Notes: generated by a model from the sequence alone, not told the origin. A stretch of 64,000 nucleotides of DNA from an uncultured Prevotellaceae bacterium (GCA_900318335.1 ONKF01000004.1:25359-89358), one strand, 5' to 3'; shown: positions 18,207-27,504, counted from the first letter of the stretch. Numbers and translations: made by a program.

Positions 18207-19469
18207 ATGAAAGCATTAATGTTTGGCTGGGAATTTCCGCCTCACATCCTGGGAGGACTGGGAACAGCAAGTTACGGCTTGACCAAGGGCATGTGGCAAA
18301 ACGGTGACATGGACATCACCTTTGTCATCCCCAAGCCCTGGGGCGATGAACCCAAGGAGTTTGCCAACATCATCGGCGCCAACAGCACGCCGGTGGCATG
18401 GCGCGACGTGAACTGGGACTACGTGCAGAGCCGCATCGGCAGCGTGATGGATCCGCAGCTGTACTTCAACCTGCGAGACCACATCTACGGTGACTTCAAT
18501 TACATGAGTACCAACGACCTGGGATGCATCGAGTTCTCGGGCCGCTATCCCGAGAACCTGCTCGAGGAAATCAACAATTATAGTATTGTGGCAGGAGTCA
18601 TCGCCCGCACGATTGACTGTGACGTCATCCATAGCCACGACTGGCTCACCTACCCTGCCGGCATTCATGCCAAGCAGGTGACAGGCAAGCCTCTTGTCAT
18701 CCACGTGCACGCAACCGACTTTGACCGCTCGCGCGGTAACGTCAACCCCACCGTGTTCAGCATCGAGAAGGATGGCATGAACAATGCCGACCACATCATC
18801 ACCGTGAGCAACCTGACACGGCGCACGGTCATTGAGAAATACGGCATCAGCCCCGACAAGGTGACCACCGTTCACAACGCTGTGGAGCCGTTGAGCGAGG
18901 AACTGCTCAATCTTGAAGCGCCCCCGGGCAAGACGAGCAAGGTCATCACCTTCCTGGGACGCATCACCATGCAGAAGGGACCCGAATATTTTGTCGAAGC
19001 CGCCGCACAGGTGTTGCACAAGGTCAACAACGCGCAGTTTGTCATGGCTGGCAGCGGCGACATGATGGACAAGATGATACGACTCGCCGCCAAGCGCGAC
19101 ATTGCCGACCGCTTCCACTTCACCGGCTTCCTCAAGGGCAAGCAGGTGTATGAGATGCTGGCGGCCAGCGACGTGTACATCATGCCATCGGTGAGCGAGC
19201 CTTTCGGCATCTCGCCCCTTGAGGCGATGCAGATGGGCGTGCCGTCAATCATCAGCAAGCAGAGCGGTTGTGCCGAGATTCTGGACAACGTCATCAAGAT
19301 TGACTATTGGGACACCAATGCCATGGCCGATGCCATCTACAGCATCATCAAGTATCCGGCCATGTACAACGAGTTGCGTGAACAAGGCCTCGCCGAGGTG
19401 AACCAGATTACCTGGGACAAGGCGGGCGCCAAGGTCATCAAGATCTATCGCGACCTCATCAACCGCTAA
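18207..19469 (+). CDS. GT4-family glycosyltransferase, glycogen-synthase-like
   Basis: 420 residues with the GT-B fold. The N-terminal MFGWEFPPHILGGLGTASYGL carries the Gly-rich loop, followed by HSHDWLTYPAG, HVHATDFDRSRG, the TFLGRITMQKGPEYFVEA nucleotide-sugar domain and the SVSEPFGISPLEAMQMG E-x7-E motif. Its position between the debranching enzyme and the GH57 protein fits glycogen or alpha-glucan chain synthesis, as in the comparable Bacteroides cluster. The donor (UDP- or ADP-glucose) is not evident. Gaps to its neighbours are 24 and 48 bp, so it is probably one transcript. Confidence 0.82.
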   Translation: MKALMFGWEFPPHILGGLGTASYGLTKGMWQNGDMDITFVIPKPWGDEPKEFANIIGANSTPVAWRDVNWDYVQSRIGSVMDPQLYFNLRDHIYGDFNYMSTNDLGCIEFSGRYPENLLEEINNYSIVAGVIARTIDCDVIHSHDWLTYPAGIHAKQVTGKPLVIHVHATDFDRSRGNVNPTVFSIEKDGMNNADHIITVSNLTRRTVIEKYGISPDKVTTVHNAVEPLSEELLNLEAPPGKTSKVITFLGRITMQKGPEYFVEAAAQVLHKVNNAQFVMAGSGDMMDKMIRLAAKRDIADRFHFTGFLKGKQVYEMLAASDVYIMPSVSEPFGISPLEAMQMGVPSIISKQSGCAEILDNVIKIDYWDTNAMADAIYSIIKYPAMYNELREQGLAEVNQITWDKAGAKVIKIYRDLINR

Positions 19470-19517
19470 AGAGAAAAAACCAACTTTTTATACGAAATCA
19501 AATAAACGACAATAGAT

Positions 19518-20987
19518 ATGAAAGCGATTTGTTTTTATTTCCAGATTCATCAGCCGTTCCGTTTGAAGCACTACCGCTTCTTTGACATCGGTAACGACCA
19601 CTATTATTATGATGACTTTGCCGATGACGACATCATCTCGCGTATCGCCCAGCGGTCCTACCTGCCCGCCAACCAGATGCTGCTCGACATGATCAAGGAG
19701 AACGGCAAGAAGTTCAAGGTGGCTTTCTCCATCAGTGGCACCGCCTTGGAGCAGTTGGAACAGTATGTGCCCGAGTTCATCGACTCGATGAAGGAACTGG
19801 CCCAGACGGGTTGTGTCGAGTTCCTGAGCGAGACCTATGCCCACAGCCTGTCATCACTCTATGACCCCGATGAGTTTGTCGCCCAAGTCAAGGCCCACGA
19901 CGCGAAGATTTACCAACTCTTCGGCCAGAAGCCCAAGGTGTTCCGCAACACCGAGCTGATCTATGACGACGACATCGCATCGATGGTTTATGCCATGGGC
20001 TTCAAGGCCGCCATCACTGCCGATGCCAAGCACGTCCTGGGTTGGCGTTCGCCCAACTTCCTCTACAGCTCGGCTTCTGCTCCCAAGCTCAAGCTGCTGT
20101 TGAAGAACGGTAAACTGAGCGATGACATCTCGTTCCGCTTCAGCAATCCCGAGTGGGCATCCTATCCCCTCACCGCCGACAAGTACATCAACTGGATCAA
20201 CGAGTTGCCTCAAGAGGAACAGTTGGTCAACCTGTTCATGAACTATGACGCACTGGGCGAGCTGCAGCCCCGCGAGAGCGGCATCTTTGATTTCATCAAG
20301 GCCCTGCCCCGTTTTGCAGCCGAAAACGATATCCAGTTCTGGACCCCGAGCGAGGTCGTTTCCAAGTTCAAACCCGTAGCCGAACTGGCTGTTCCCTATC
20401 CCATGTCATGGACCGACGAAGCCCGCGACACCAGTGCATGGCTGGGTAACACCCTGCAGCAGGAAGCTGTCAAGAAGTTGTACAGCATCGGTGAGCGCGT
20501 GCGCCTGTGTACCGACCGCCGCATCAAGCAGGACTGGAACTACCTGCAGGCCAGTGACCACTTCTTCTACATGTCCACCAAGCATAACGACGACGGTTCA
20601 GTGCATAGCCACTACAGCCCCTATGACTCGCCCTACACCGCGTTCACCAACTACATGAACGTGCTGAGCGACTTCATGACACGTGTCGAGGAGCAGTATC
20701 CTACCAGCATCGACAACGAGGAGCTGAACTCGCTGCTGTTGACCATCCGCAACCAGGAGCAGGAGATTGAGAAACTGCACCGCGAGGTTGAGATGATGCG
20801 CAACAACATCGTCCAGGACACCACCGGAGACTTCCCCATCGACGAGGAACCCAAGCCCGCCGAGGAGAAGAAGCCCGAACCCGAGCCCAAGAAAGCACCG
20901 GCCAAAAAGCCTGCTGCCAAGAAGGCACCAGCCAAGAAGCCAGCGGCTAAAAAGGCTCCAGCAAAGAAGGCTACGGACAAGAAATAA
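19518..20987 (+). CDS. GH57 alpha-amylase-like protein with lysine-rich tail
   Basis: 489 residues. GH57 landmarks: HQP at 10-12, the nucleophile region FRNTELIYDD with Glu146, and the region FMNYDALGE, where active enzymes have FMDYETFGE; the presumed acid Asp is Asn242 (codon AAC). So one catalytic residue seems lost, as in the known class of GH57 amylase-like proteins. The C-terminus has a coiled-coil-like stretch (about 412-435) followed by an acidic/proline linker and a histone H1-like tail of PAAKKAPAKK repeats (about 450-489). It is last in the debranching/GT4/GH57 operon and ends at a strong terminator. Confidence 0.8.
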   Translation: MKAICFYFQIHQPFRLKHYRFFDIGNDHYYYDDFADDDIISRIAQRSYLPANQMLLDMIKENGKKFKVAFSISGTALEQLEQYVPEFIDSMKELAQTGCVEFLSETYAHSLSSLYDPDEFVAQVKAHDAKIYQLFGQKPKVFRNTELIYDDDIASMVYAMGFKAAITADAKHVLGWRSPNFLYSSASAPKLKLLLKNGKLSDDISFRFSNPEWASYPLTADKYINWINELPQEEQLVNLFMNYDALGELQPRESGIFDFIKALPRFAAENDIQFWTPSEVVSKFKPVAELAVPYPMSWTDEARDTSAWLGNTLQQEAVKKLYSIGERVRLCTDRRIKQDWNYLQASDHFFYMSTKHNDDGSVHSHYSPYDSPYTAFTNYMNVLSDFMTRVEEQYPTSIDNEELNSLLLTIRNQEQEIEKLHREVEMMRNNIVQDTTGDFPIDEEPKPAEEKKPEPEPKKAPAKKPAAKKAPAKKPAAKKAPAKKATDKK

Positions 20988-21000
20988 TCCTTAAAATAAT

Positions 21001-21040
21001 GAGGGTGAGCAAATACAAGTTTGTTCACCCTCAGTTTTTA
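21001..21040 (+). terminator. Intrinsic terminator of the glucan operon
   Basis: A 13-bp stem (21001-21013 with 21020-21032, one G-U) and 6-nt loop, then AGTTTTTA. Confidence 0.85.
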
Positions 21041-21136
21041 TACGACAGGGATGACTCGGAAATAAGCGAACCTTACGCTCCTTTCCCGCATTGGGTCACG
21101 CTGTGAAGGCATTAATGGCGATTGTTGTGTCCAAGC

Positions 21137-21410
21137 AGGTCGAAGGCCTGCACAAGGCCAGCGGCCTTGAATTGCTCAAACCCCAGGGTGCACAGGCCGG
21201 AGGTCTGTGTAGCCTGGGGACCGTCAAGACAATAATAATGGGCCTGAAAGGGGCCACTAACCGCGACATTTCCTTATCCTGGAGTGTGTGGCCCCCTTCG
21301 AGGCCCTTTCCCATTGGACGCTCTTTCCCCATGCCGCACAGACCTATCGGCCTGTACGCCATGGGGTTACCTCAATTCAAGGCCGCTGGCCTTGTCAAGG
21401 TCTTCGACCT
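21137..21410. repeat. ~270-bp imperfect palindrome in a gene-free region
   Basis: The 708 bp between 20988 and 21695 hold no convincing gene. Inside it, 21137-21219 is the reverse complement of 21327-21410 at about 82% identity, with a 23-nt exact core around CAAGGCCAGCGGCCTTG. The spacer continues the symmetry (GGGCCTGAAAGGGGCCAC at 21240-21257 opposite GTGGCCCCCTTCGAGGCCC at 21288-21306), so the whole element folds on itself about a centre near 21273. Each arm also folds alone (CAAGGCC-AGC-GGCCTTG; CCCCAGG...CCTGGGG). The right arm runs into TTTTTT at 21410-21415. It could be a REP/BIME-like mobile palindrome pair or a structured RNA. Open frames across it (21091-21498 plus, 21096-21362 minus) look like by-products of the repeat. 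Confidence 0.75.
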
Positions 21411-21535
21411 TTTTTGCCTGATGAAAAGAACACGGGACTCACCTTTTTGCAAAAATCATGACGTTAAATCGCTGAATATCAGACAAAATATATTTTAGCA
21501 AAATGCTAGTGCGGAAAACAGGAAAAGCAAGCCTA

Positions 21536-21567
21536 ACGCTTGGCTTGGACGATATAAGCCAAGGCGT
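21536..21567. other. Second, smaller hairpin in the same gene-free region
   Basis: ACGCTTGGCTT (21536-21546) faces AAGCCAAGGCGT (21556-21567) across a 9-nt loop. There is no T-tract, so it is probably not a terminator. It lies about 80 bp upstream of the nucleotidase promoter. Confidence 0.45.
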
Positions 21568-21624
21568 GTTTCATCCTCTGTCGTCGTGCTCGAGCCATAC
21601 GAAACAAAAAAAGTATTTTTTTGT

Positions 21625-21655
21625 TTTGTTCTGCGCTCGACTTTCACTAATTTTG
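21625..21655 (+). promoter_or_regulatory. Promoter of the 5'-nucleotidase gene
   Basis: TTTG at 21625-21628, 19-bp spacer, TAATTTTG at 21648-21655; leader about 36 nt. Confidence 0.65.
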
Positions 21656-21695
21656 TCGGTTAAAAGTAAACGAAAAATAAACAAGAGATAAGATT

Positions 21696-23213
21696 ATGGC
21701 AAAGATTCGCAACTTCCTGCTCGTGTGCATGTGCGCGCTCATGGTGGTTCCCGCCCTGCGTGCCGAGCACCTGATGATTATCGCTGTAAATGACACCCAT
21801 AGCCAGATTGACCCCGCCAGTGACGGCAAGGGTGGCGTGGCTCGACGCAGGGCCATCTATGACCAGCTGCGCGCCACCAACCCCAACACCGTGCTCATCC
21901 ATGCGGGTGATGCCGTGCAGGGCACACTGTTTTTCTCGCTCTACCGCGGCGAGGTGGAATATGCGCTGATGGACACGCTGGGATATGACGCGATCATCCT
22001 AGGCAACCATGAGTTTGACAACGGCATGGAAGAGCTTGCCGCTCATTACCGTAACGTCGATGCAGTGAAGATGAGTGCCAACTACGATTTTAGTGCCACT
22101 CCACTCGATGGCCTGTTCCAACCCTACTGGATCAAGGCTGTGGGCGACAAGCGTGTGGCTTTCTTCGGCATCAATGTCAACCCCACGGGCCTGATTGCCG
22201 ACATGAACTGCCAGAATCTGGGTTACCGCTCTGCTCCCGATGTTGCCGACGCTACCGCCCGTTACCTCAAGGAGGTACAGGGTGTGGACTATGCTATCAT
22301 GGTGTCGCACATCGGCTACAGCAGCTATGAGCCTACCGAACCCAACGACACGCTCATCATTGGCCACAGCCATTACATCGATATGGTCATCAGCTCCCAC
22401 TCCCACACTACCATCAAGCCCGGCAGCGGTGCCGACCGCATCGCCAACGCCGACGGCAAGCTGATACCCATCGGCCAGAACGGCAAGAGCGGCAAGCTGG
22501 TCGCCACCTACGACCTCGACCTCGAGACTGGCAACATCGTGTATAACCAGATTCCTGTCGATGCAGCTTGGGACGAGGCAGCCAGCCGCTACACCGCCAT
22601 GAACGAGTGGCTCGACCTCTACCGCCATGGCGTGGACAGCATCATGAACAACCCCGTCGCCACCAGTGCCCGCTTCATGAAGAACTCAAGCGACGCCATG
22701 CAGAACTGGGTGAGCGATGCCGCATTAGAAATCCTCAAGGATTTGTCGGGCATCAAGAACATCGACTGTGCCATCATGAACAAGGGCGGCATCCGCACCG
22801 ATATGCCCAAGGGCACCGTGACCGAAGGCGTTATCGGCTCGATGTTCCCATTTGACAACCGCTTTGTGGTACTGGAAATGCCGGGCAATGAACTCATCGA
22901 GAGCATTAAGCTCATGTGTGGCCGCGGCGGTGATGCTGTGAGCAAGGAACTGCGCGCCACCTATAACGACAAGGGCGAGATGACCAAGGCCACCATCAAG
23001 GGCAAAAAGATCGACCCCAAGAAGACTTATATCGTCGCCACTATCGACTATCTGGCCAACGGTGGTGACTACATGACGCCCATGACCAAGTGCAATCGCC
23101 TGTTTGTCGATACCCAGAAGTATGGCAACCACATCCTCGATTATGTGAAGAAACTCGAAGCTGCAGGCAAATTGATCAATGCCAAGGACGAGGTGAGAAT
23201 CAGCAAGAAATAA
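21696..23213 (+). CDS. Exported 5'-nucleotidase (UshA-like metallophosphoesterase)
   Basis: 505 residues with a signal peptide (hydrophobic to about residue 22, likely cut after ALRA). The N-terminal metallophosphoesterase domain has NDTHSQID, HAGDAVQGT, LGNHEFDNG, SHIGYSS and SSHSHT as metal ligands. The C-terminal 5'-nucleotidase domain has NKGGIRTDMPKGTVTEG and YLANGGDYM. It removes phosphate from nucleotides in the periplasm. Many Bacteroidales split these two domains into adjacent genes; here they are one protein. The NagZ-beta-lactamase fusion gene follows 31 bp later, so the two are probably co-transcribed. Confidence 0.88.
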   Translation: MAKIRNFLLVCMCALMVVPALRAEHLMIIAVNDTHSQIDPASDGKGGVARRRAIYDQLRATNPNTVLIHAGDAVQGTLFFSLYRGEVEYALMDTLGYDAIILGNHEFDNGMEELAAHYRNVDAVKMSANYDFSATPLDGLFQPYWIKAVGDKRVAFFGINVNPTGLIADMNCQNLGYRSAPDVADATARYLKEVQGVDYAIMVSHIGYSSYEPTEPNDTLIIGHSHYIDMVISSHSHTTIKPGSGADRIANADGKLIPIGQNGKSGKLVATYDLDLETGNIVYNQIPVDAAWDEAASRYTAMNEWLDLYRHGVDSIMNNPVATSARFMKNSSDAMQNWVSDAALEILKDLSGIKNIDCAIMNKGGIRTDMPKGTVTEGVIGSMFPFDNRFVVLEMPGNELIESIKLMCGRGGDAVSKELRATYNDKGEMTKATIKGKKIDPKKTYIVATIDYLANGGDYMTPMTKCNRLFVDTQKYGNHILDYVKKLEAAGKLINAKDEVRISKK

Positions 23214-23244
23214 GCTATAGGTTTTTAAGAGGACATCAAGAAAA

Positions 23245-26200
23245 ATGACCAAATTCAATCGTATTCTGCTTGTAATCGCGGCAATAGCGCTCACAATGGG
23301 CGCATGGGCGCGCGGCAACGCCAAGCTGCCTAACATGTTTAACGATGTGGACCAGGTGGCGATGAGCCACTGGGTGGACAGCGTGTACAACACCATGTCG
23401 CCCGAAGCACGCATCGGCCAACTCATTGTCGCCGCAGTTACCCCCCGCAGCAACGACGTCACGCGTGAACTGGTGCGCCGTCTTGTGTCCCAAAATCTGA
23501 TTGGCGGACTCATCTACGAGAACAGCACCATCGCCGAACAGGTCGAGGTAACCAACCTGGCCCAATCGCTGGCTGCAGTCCCGTTGATGATCACTATCGA
23601 CGGCGAGTGGGGACTGGGCATGAGACTCAAGGAAGTGCCCAACTTCCAGCGCAACCTCATCCTGGGCGCGGTGGACGACGACATGCTACTCTATGAGTAC
23701 GGACGTGAGGTCGCACGCCAGTGCCGCCGCATGGGCATCCAGGTGAACTTCGCTCCTGTTCTCGATGTGAACGATAACCCGTTAAATCCCGTCATCGGTG
23801 ACCGCTCCTTCGGCGAGAGCCCTGAGCTGGTGGCAAGGCATGCCATCGCCTTTGGCCGCGGTCTGGAGGATGGCGGCGTGATGGCTGTGGGCAAGCATTT
23901 CCCCGGTCACGGCTCATCAAGCGAGGATTCCCACAAGACCCTACCTGTCATCAACAAGTCATTGCAGGAAATCAACACGTGCGAACTGGTTCCTTTCCGC
24001 AAGTTCATCGATGCCGGACTGAGCGGTATCCTCACCGCCCATCTGCTCGTGCCCGCTATCGATGGCGGCAAGGCTCCTACGAGCCTGTCACACGGTTGTG
24101 TGGCTACCCTGCTGCGCGACGAGATGAATTTTGACGGTCTCATTTTTACCGACGCCCTCAACATGAAAGGCGCCACCCAGATGCTGAACGGCTCGCCCTG
24201 TGTCAACGCCCTGCTGGCTGGCAACGACGTGCTGCTCATGCCCGAGAACGTCGGTGACGAGATTGCTGCTATCAAGGCCGCCGTCGCCAATGGCAAAATC
24301 AGCCAAAGCATCATCGACGAGCGCTGCAAGAAAATACTGCGCTACAAGTACGCCATGGGGCTCACCAGCCGCCAACACGTGAACACGTCCAATCTGGTGA
24401 ATGACGTCAATTCCCCGTATTCCGAGGTACTCAAGCGCCAACTCACCGCCGGCAGCATCACCGTCATCAAGAATAACGATAACATCCTGCCCATCCACAA
24501 CCTGCAGAGCCGACACATCGCCGTGGCCACCATCGGTAACGAGAAGGGCACGACCTGTAAATTCACGCGCCGCTGTGCTGACTATGCCGAGGTCAAGCGC
24601 TTTGACCTCGCTCAGGCCGGATCGGCCCACGAACTCGCCGAGCAGCTGCATGACGGCCACTTCAACACCATCATTGTCGAGGTGGGCGAGGACAACGAAG
24701 CCAACCGTGCCGCCCTCGAGACTGTGGCCAAGAAGTGCAAGAACGTCATTGTAGTGATTACGTGCAAGCCCTATGACATCAAGAACTACGGCAATGCCAT
24801 CACCCACAAGCACGTCAAGGCCGTGGTACTGACTTACCAGAACTCCACACTTGCCGAGGACTATGCCGCTCAGACCATCTTTGGCGGCAACGCGGCCAAC
24901 GGCAACCTGCCCGTATCGCTCAGTTTCAAGGGCAAGAAGACCCGCTTTGACGCGGGCCATGGCATCCACTACCCGGCCAACCGCCTGGGCTATACCATTC
25001 CTGCCGAAGTGGGTATGGACAACAGCCTGACAGCCAAAATCGATTCGGTCTGCCGTCTGGGTGTCCAGCAGCACGCTTTTCCTGGCTGCCAAGTGATCGT
25101 GGCTCGCCATGGCAAGGTCGTATACAAGGGTTCGTTTGGTGCCATTGACTACGGCAGTTCCCACAAGGTGGATGATAACACCCTCTTTGGCCTCGCGTCG
25201 GTTTCCAAGGCCACCGGTACCATCAGCGGTGTGATGAAAGCATTTGACGACGGCAAGTTCCGCCTCGACGATAAAGCGAGCCAGTATATTCCCGGGCTGC
25301 GCGACGGCGACAAGGAGGATATCACCTTCCGCGACCTGCTCTACCACGAGACCGGTATGCCCGCCTCGCTCGACATGTGGAAGATGATGATGGATCCTAA
25401 CACCTACAGCGGAGTGCTCATTGCTGGTGCCGAGGATGCCACCCACCCCATCAAGGTCATGAACGGTGCCTGGGGACATAAGGACGCCAAGTTGCGCACC
25501 GACATCCTCTCGACCCACAAGACCGACAAGTTCAACATTGCCATCGCCGACGGCATCTGGGGCGGCAGGGTAACCTACGATTCCATCATGAACCGCATGT
25601 ACCACGCCAAACTGGGCAAGAAGAAATACCTGTACAGTTGCTGCAACTTCTCACTGCTGGCCGATGCCGTGCAGCGCATGACCCACTCGCCACTGAATTA
25701 CTATGTGAACAATTATATCTTCGCCCCCCTGGGTGCCTATCACACGATGTACCGCCCGTTGAGCAAGTTCCCGCGCGACGAGATCGCCTATACCGAGGTG
25801 GACACCTACCTGCGCCGCCAGCACATCCACGGCTATGTCCACGATGAGCTCGCTGCCTTCTCGGGCGGCGTGCAGGGAAATGCCGGACTGTTCAGCAACG
25901 CAAATGACCTGGCCAAGCTGTTGCAGATGTGGCTCAATGGCGGCACCTATGGCGGTGTGCGCCTGTTGAAGGCATCGACCGTCGAGACCTTCACGACCCA
26001 GAAGAGTCCCAACAGCCACCGCGGTCTGGGCTTCGACAAACCTGTCGTGGGTAACCCCGACGCCAGCAACACCTGTGCCGAAGCAACGCCCGAGACCTAT
26101 GGCCACACGGGCTTCACTGGCACTTGCTTCTGGGTTGACCCCAAGAATGATATGTTCTATATCTTCCTGAGCAACCGTGTGAGTCCCACGAGGAATAACC

Positions 26201-26268
26201 CGAACTTTGGCCGCATCAGTGCCCGTAGCCACATCCAGTCGCTCATCTATCGCTCACTGCGCGAGTGA
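23245..26268 (+). CDS. nagZ: Exported GH3 beta-N-acetylhexosaminidase fused to a beta-lactamase-fold serine hydrolase
   Basis: 1007 residues with a signal peptide (about 1-22, MGAWA). The GH3 domain has the NagZ signature KHFPGHGSSSEDSHKTLP (217-234, with the Asp228/His230 dyad) and nucleophile Asp303 in IFTDALNMKG. A C-terminal GH3-type alpha/beta domain follows to about 590. A class-C beta-lactamase-like domain then spans about 600-1007, with S652-V-S-K655 and YSCCNF as the second motif. NagZ removes GlcNAc from muropeptides; the second domain suggests a D-amino-acid amidase or esterase acting on the same peptidoglycan pieces. Export means it acts in the periplasm, unlike enterobacterial cytoplasmic NagZ. 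This fusion recurs in Bacteroidetes. Confidence 0.87.
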   Translation: MTKFNRILLVIAAIALTMGAWARGNAKLPNMFNDVDQVAMSHWVDSVYNTMSPEARIGQLIVAAVTPRSNDVTRELVRRLVSQNLIGGLIYENSTIAEQVEVTNLAQSLAAVPLMITIDGEWGLGMRLKEVPNFQRNLILGAVDDDMLLYEYGREVARQCRRMGIQVNFAPVLDVNDNPLNPVIGDRSFGESPELVARHAIAFGRGLEDGGVMAVGKHFPGHGSSSEDSHKTLPVINKSLQEINTCELVPFRKFIDAGLSGILTAHLLVPAIDGGKAPTSLSHGCVATLLRDEMNFDGLIFTDALNMKGATQMLNGSPCVNALLAGNDVLLMPENVGDEIAAIKAAVANGKISQSIIDERCKKILRYKYAMGLTSRQHVNTSNLVNDVNSPYSEVLKRQLTAGSITVIKNNDNILPIHNLQSRHIAVATIGNEKGTTCKFTRRCADYAEVKRFDLAQAGSAHELAEQLHDGHFNTIIVEVGEDNEANRAALETVAKKCKNVIVVITCKPYDIKNYGNAITHKHVKAVVLTYQNSTLAEDYAAQTIFGGNAANGNLPVSLSFKGKKTRFDAGHGIHYPANRLGYTIPAEVGMDNSLTAKIDSVCRLGVQQHAFPGCQVIVARHGKVVYKGSFGAIDYGSSHKVDDNTLFGLASVSKATGTISGVMKAFDDGKFRLDDKASQYIPGLRDGDKEDITFRDLLYHETGMPASLDMWKMMMDPNTYSGVLIAGAEDATHPIKVMNGAWGHKDAKLRTDILSTHKTDKFNIAIADGIWGGRVTYDSIMNRMYHAKLGKKKYLYSCCNFSLLADAVQRMTHSPLNYYVNNYIFAPLGAYHTMYRPLSKFPRDEIAYTEVDTYLRRQHIHGYVHDELAAFSGGVQGNAGLFSNANDLAKLLQMWLNGGTYGGVRLLKASTVETFTTQKSPNSHRGLGFDKPVVGNPDASNTCAEATPETYGHTGFTGTCFWVDPKNDMFYIFLSNRVSPTRNNPNFGRISARSHIQSLIYRSLRE

Positions 26269-26372
26269 TACAAATTATATAAGGAGAACGTGCACCCTCA
26301 GCAGTATTCTTGCCGGAGTAGCGTGAATTCCATCTCAAGCAATAGTAACCATAACCAATAGTCATATAGCGT

Positions 26373-27377
26373 ATGAAGAAATTATCAGTTTTATTCACCG
26401 CCTTGTTGCTGCTGGCTTCGTGCAGCAAGGGCTATAAGGTAACCGTTACGCTGCCCGACGACAGCAATAACGGCGAAACCGCTTTCCTGACCAACTATGA
26501 CACGGGCGACACCATCGCCACGGCCACAGTCGAGAACAACATGTGCACCTTTGAGGGCGATGCCGGTAACGGCTTCTTTGCACGCCTCTATGTGGGTGGC
26601 AGCCCCTATGGCTTTATCGTGGAACCTGGCGAGGTGAACCTTAACATTGCCGAGGGAAATGCAGTAAGCCCCCTCAACGACAAAATTGCCGCCTGGAGCA
26701 AAGAGATGCAGAAGATTGCCGACGACTCTACCCTCACCGAGGCCGAGAATGACGCCCGATATGCCGAAGAACTGTTGAAGCTCTATCAGAGTAACAAAGA
26801 TAACGCCATCGGTCCTTGGGCGTTCTGCAATTACATGATGTACAAAGACTTGAGCGAGGCCGAGATCGATAATCTGCTCAAGGAGGCACCCGCCGAGTAT
26901 GCCAAGCTGAAACGCGTGGACAAGGCCAAGAAGGCCGCACGCCAACTCACCGTCACCGCCGAGGGCCAGAAGTTCACCGACTTTGAGGTCATGGCCGAGG
27001 ACGGTGCCAAGCAGAAGCTGTCGGACCACGTCGGCAAGGGCAAAGTCACTGTCGTTGACTTTTGGGCCAGCTGGTGTCCTCCCTGCCGTGCCGAGATTCC
27101 CAAGTTGCAGGCATTAAAGGAAAAGTACGGCGACAAGTTTGACGTGCTGGGTGTAGCCGTATGGGACACTCCCGACGACACCCACAAAGCCATCGAGGAG
27201 CTTAACATCACCTGGCCTGTCATCGTCGGCAACCATAAGCTGACCGAGCCCACCGACCTCTACGGCATCAAGAGCATTCCCCATGTCATCATCTTCGGCC
27301 CCGACGGCACCATCCTGTCCCGTGGCCTGACCGGTGACGACCTGGCCAACAAACTTGCCGAGGTGCTGAAACTCTAA
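26373..27377 (+). CDS. TlpA-like thioredoxin-fold lipoprotein with DUF4369-type N-domain
   Basis: 334 residues. The signal ends in the lipobox LLASC (Cys17), so it is a lipoprotein facing the periplasm. Residues about 20-120 resemble the DUF4369 beta domain common in Bacteroidetes thiol proteins. A helical linker precedes the thioredoxin domain with WASWCPPC (active Cys235 and Cys238) and the cis-Pro SIPHVIIF. This is a thiol-disulfide oxidoreductase, probably a reductase for other exported proteins. It is 104 bp after the NagZ fusion and converges with fic. Confidence 0.85.
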   Translation: MKKLSVLFTALLLLASCSKGYKVTVTLPDDSNNGETAFLTNYDTGDTIATATVENNMCTFEGDAGNGFFARLYVGGSPYGFIVEPGEVNLNIAEGNAVSPLNDKIAAWSKEMQKIADDSTLTEAENDARYAEELLKLYQSNKDNAIGPWAFCNYMMYKDLSEAEIDNLLKEAPAEYAKLKRVDKAKKAARQLTVTAEGQKFTDFEVMAEDGAKQKLSDHVGKGKVTVVDFWASWCPPCRAEIPKLQALKEKYGDKFDVLGVAVWDTPDDTHKAIEELNITWPVIVGNHKLTEPTDLYGIKSIPHVIIFGPDGTILSRGLTGDDLANKLAEVLKL

Positions 27378-27430
27378 TCATCTATACCTGACGCAAGAGG
27401 CAGCTCGTTCACAAGGTAACAATTACAACA

Positions 27431-27472
27431 CAAGCGGTTGAGTTCATCTGAAGGCTCAACCGCTTGGTTTAT
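27431..27472. terminator. Bidirectional terminator between tlpA-like and fic genes
   Basis: CAAGCGGTTGAG (27431-27442) pairs perfectly with CTCAACCGCTTG (27455-27466), 12-nt loop, then GTTTATA. Confidence 0.75.
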
Positions 27473-27504
27473 AATTGTAATCCGTTTTTTATATAAACAA
27501 GGTT

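Noticed and set aside
21091-21498. Open frames on both strands over the palindromic element
   Set aside because: They follow the inverted repeat, have no promoter or family features and are best seen as by-products of the repeat.
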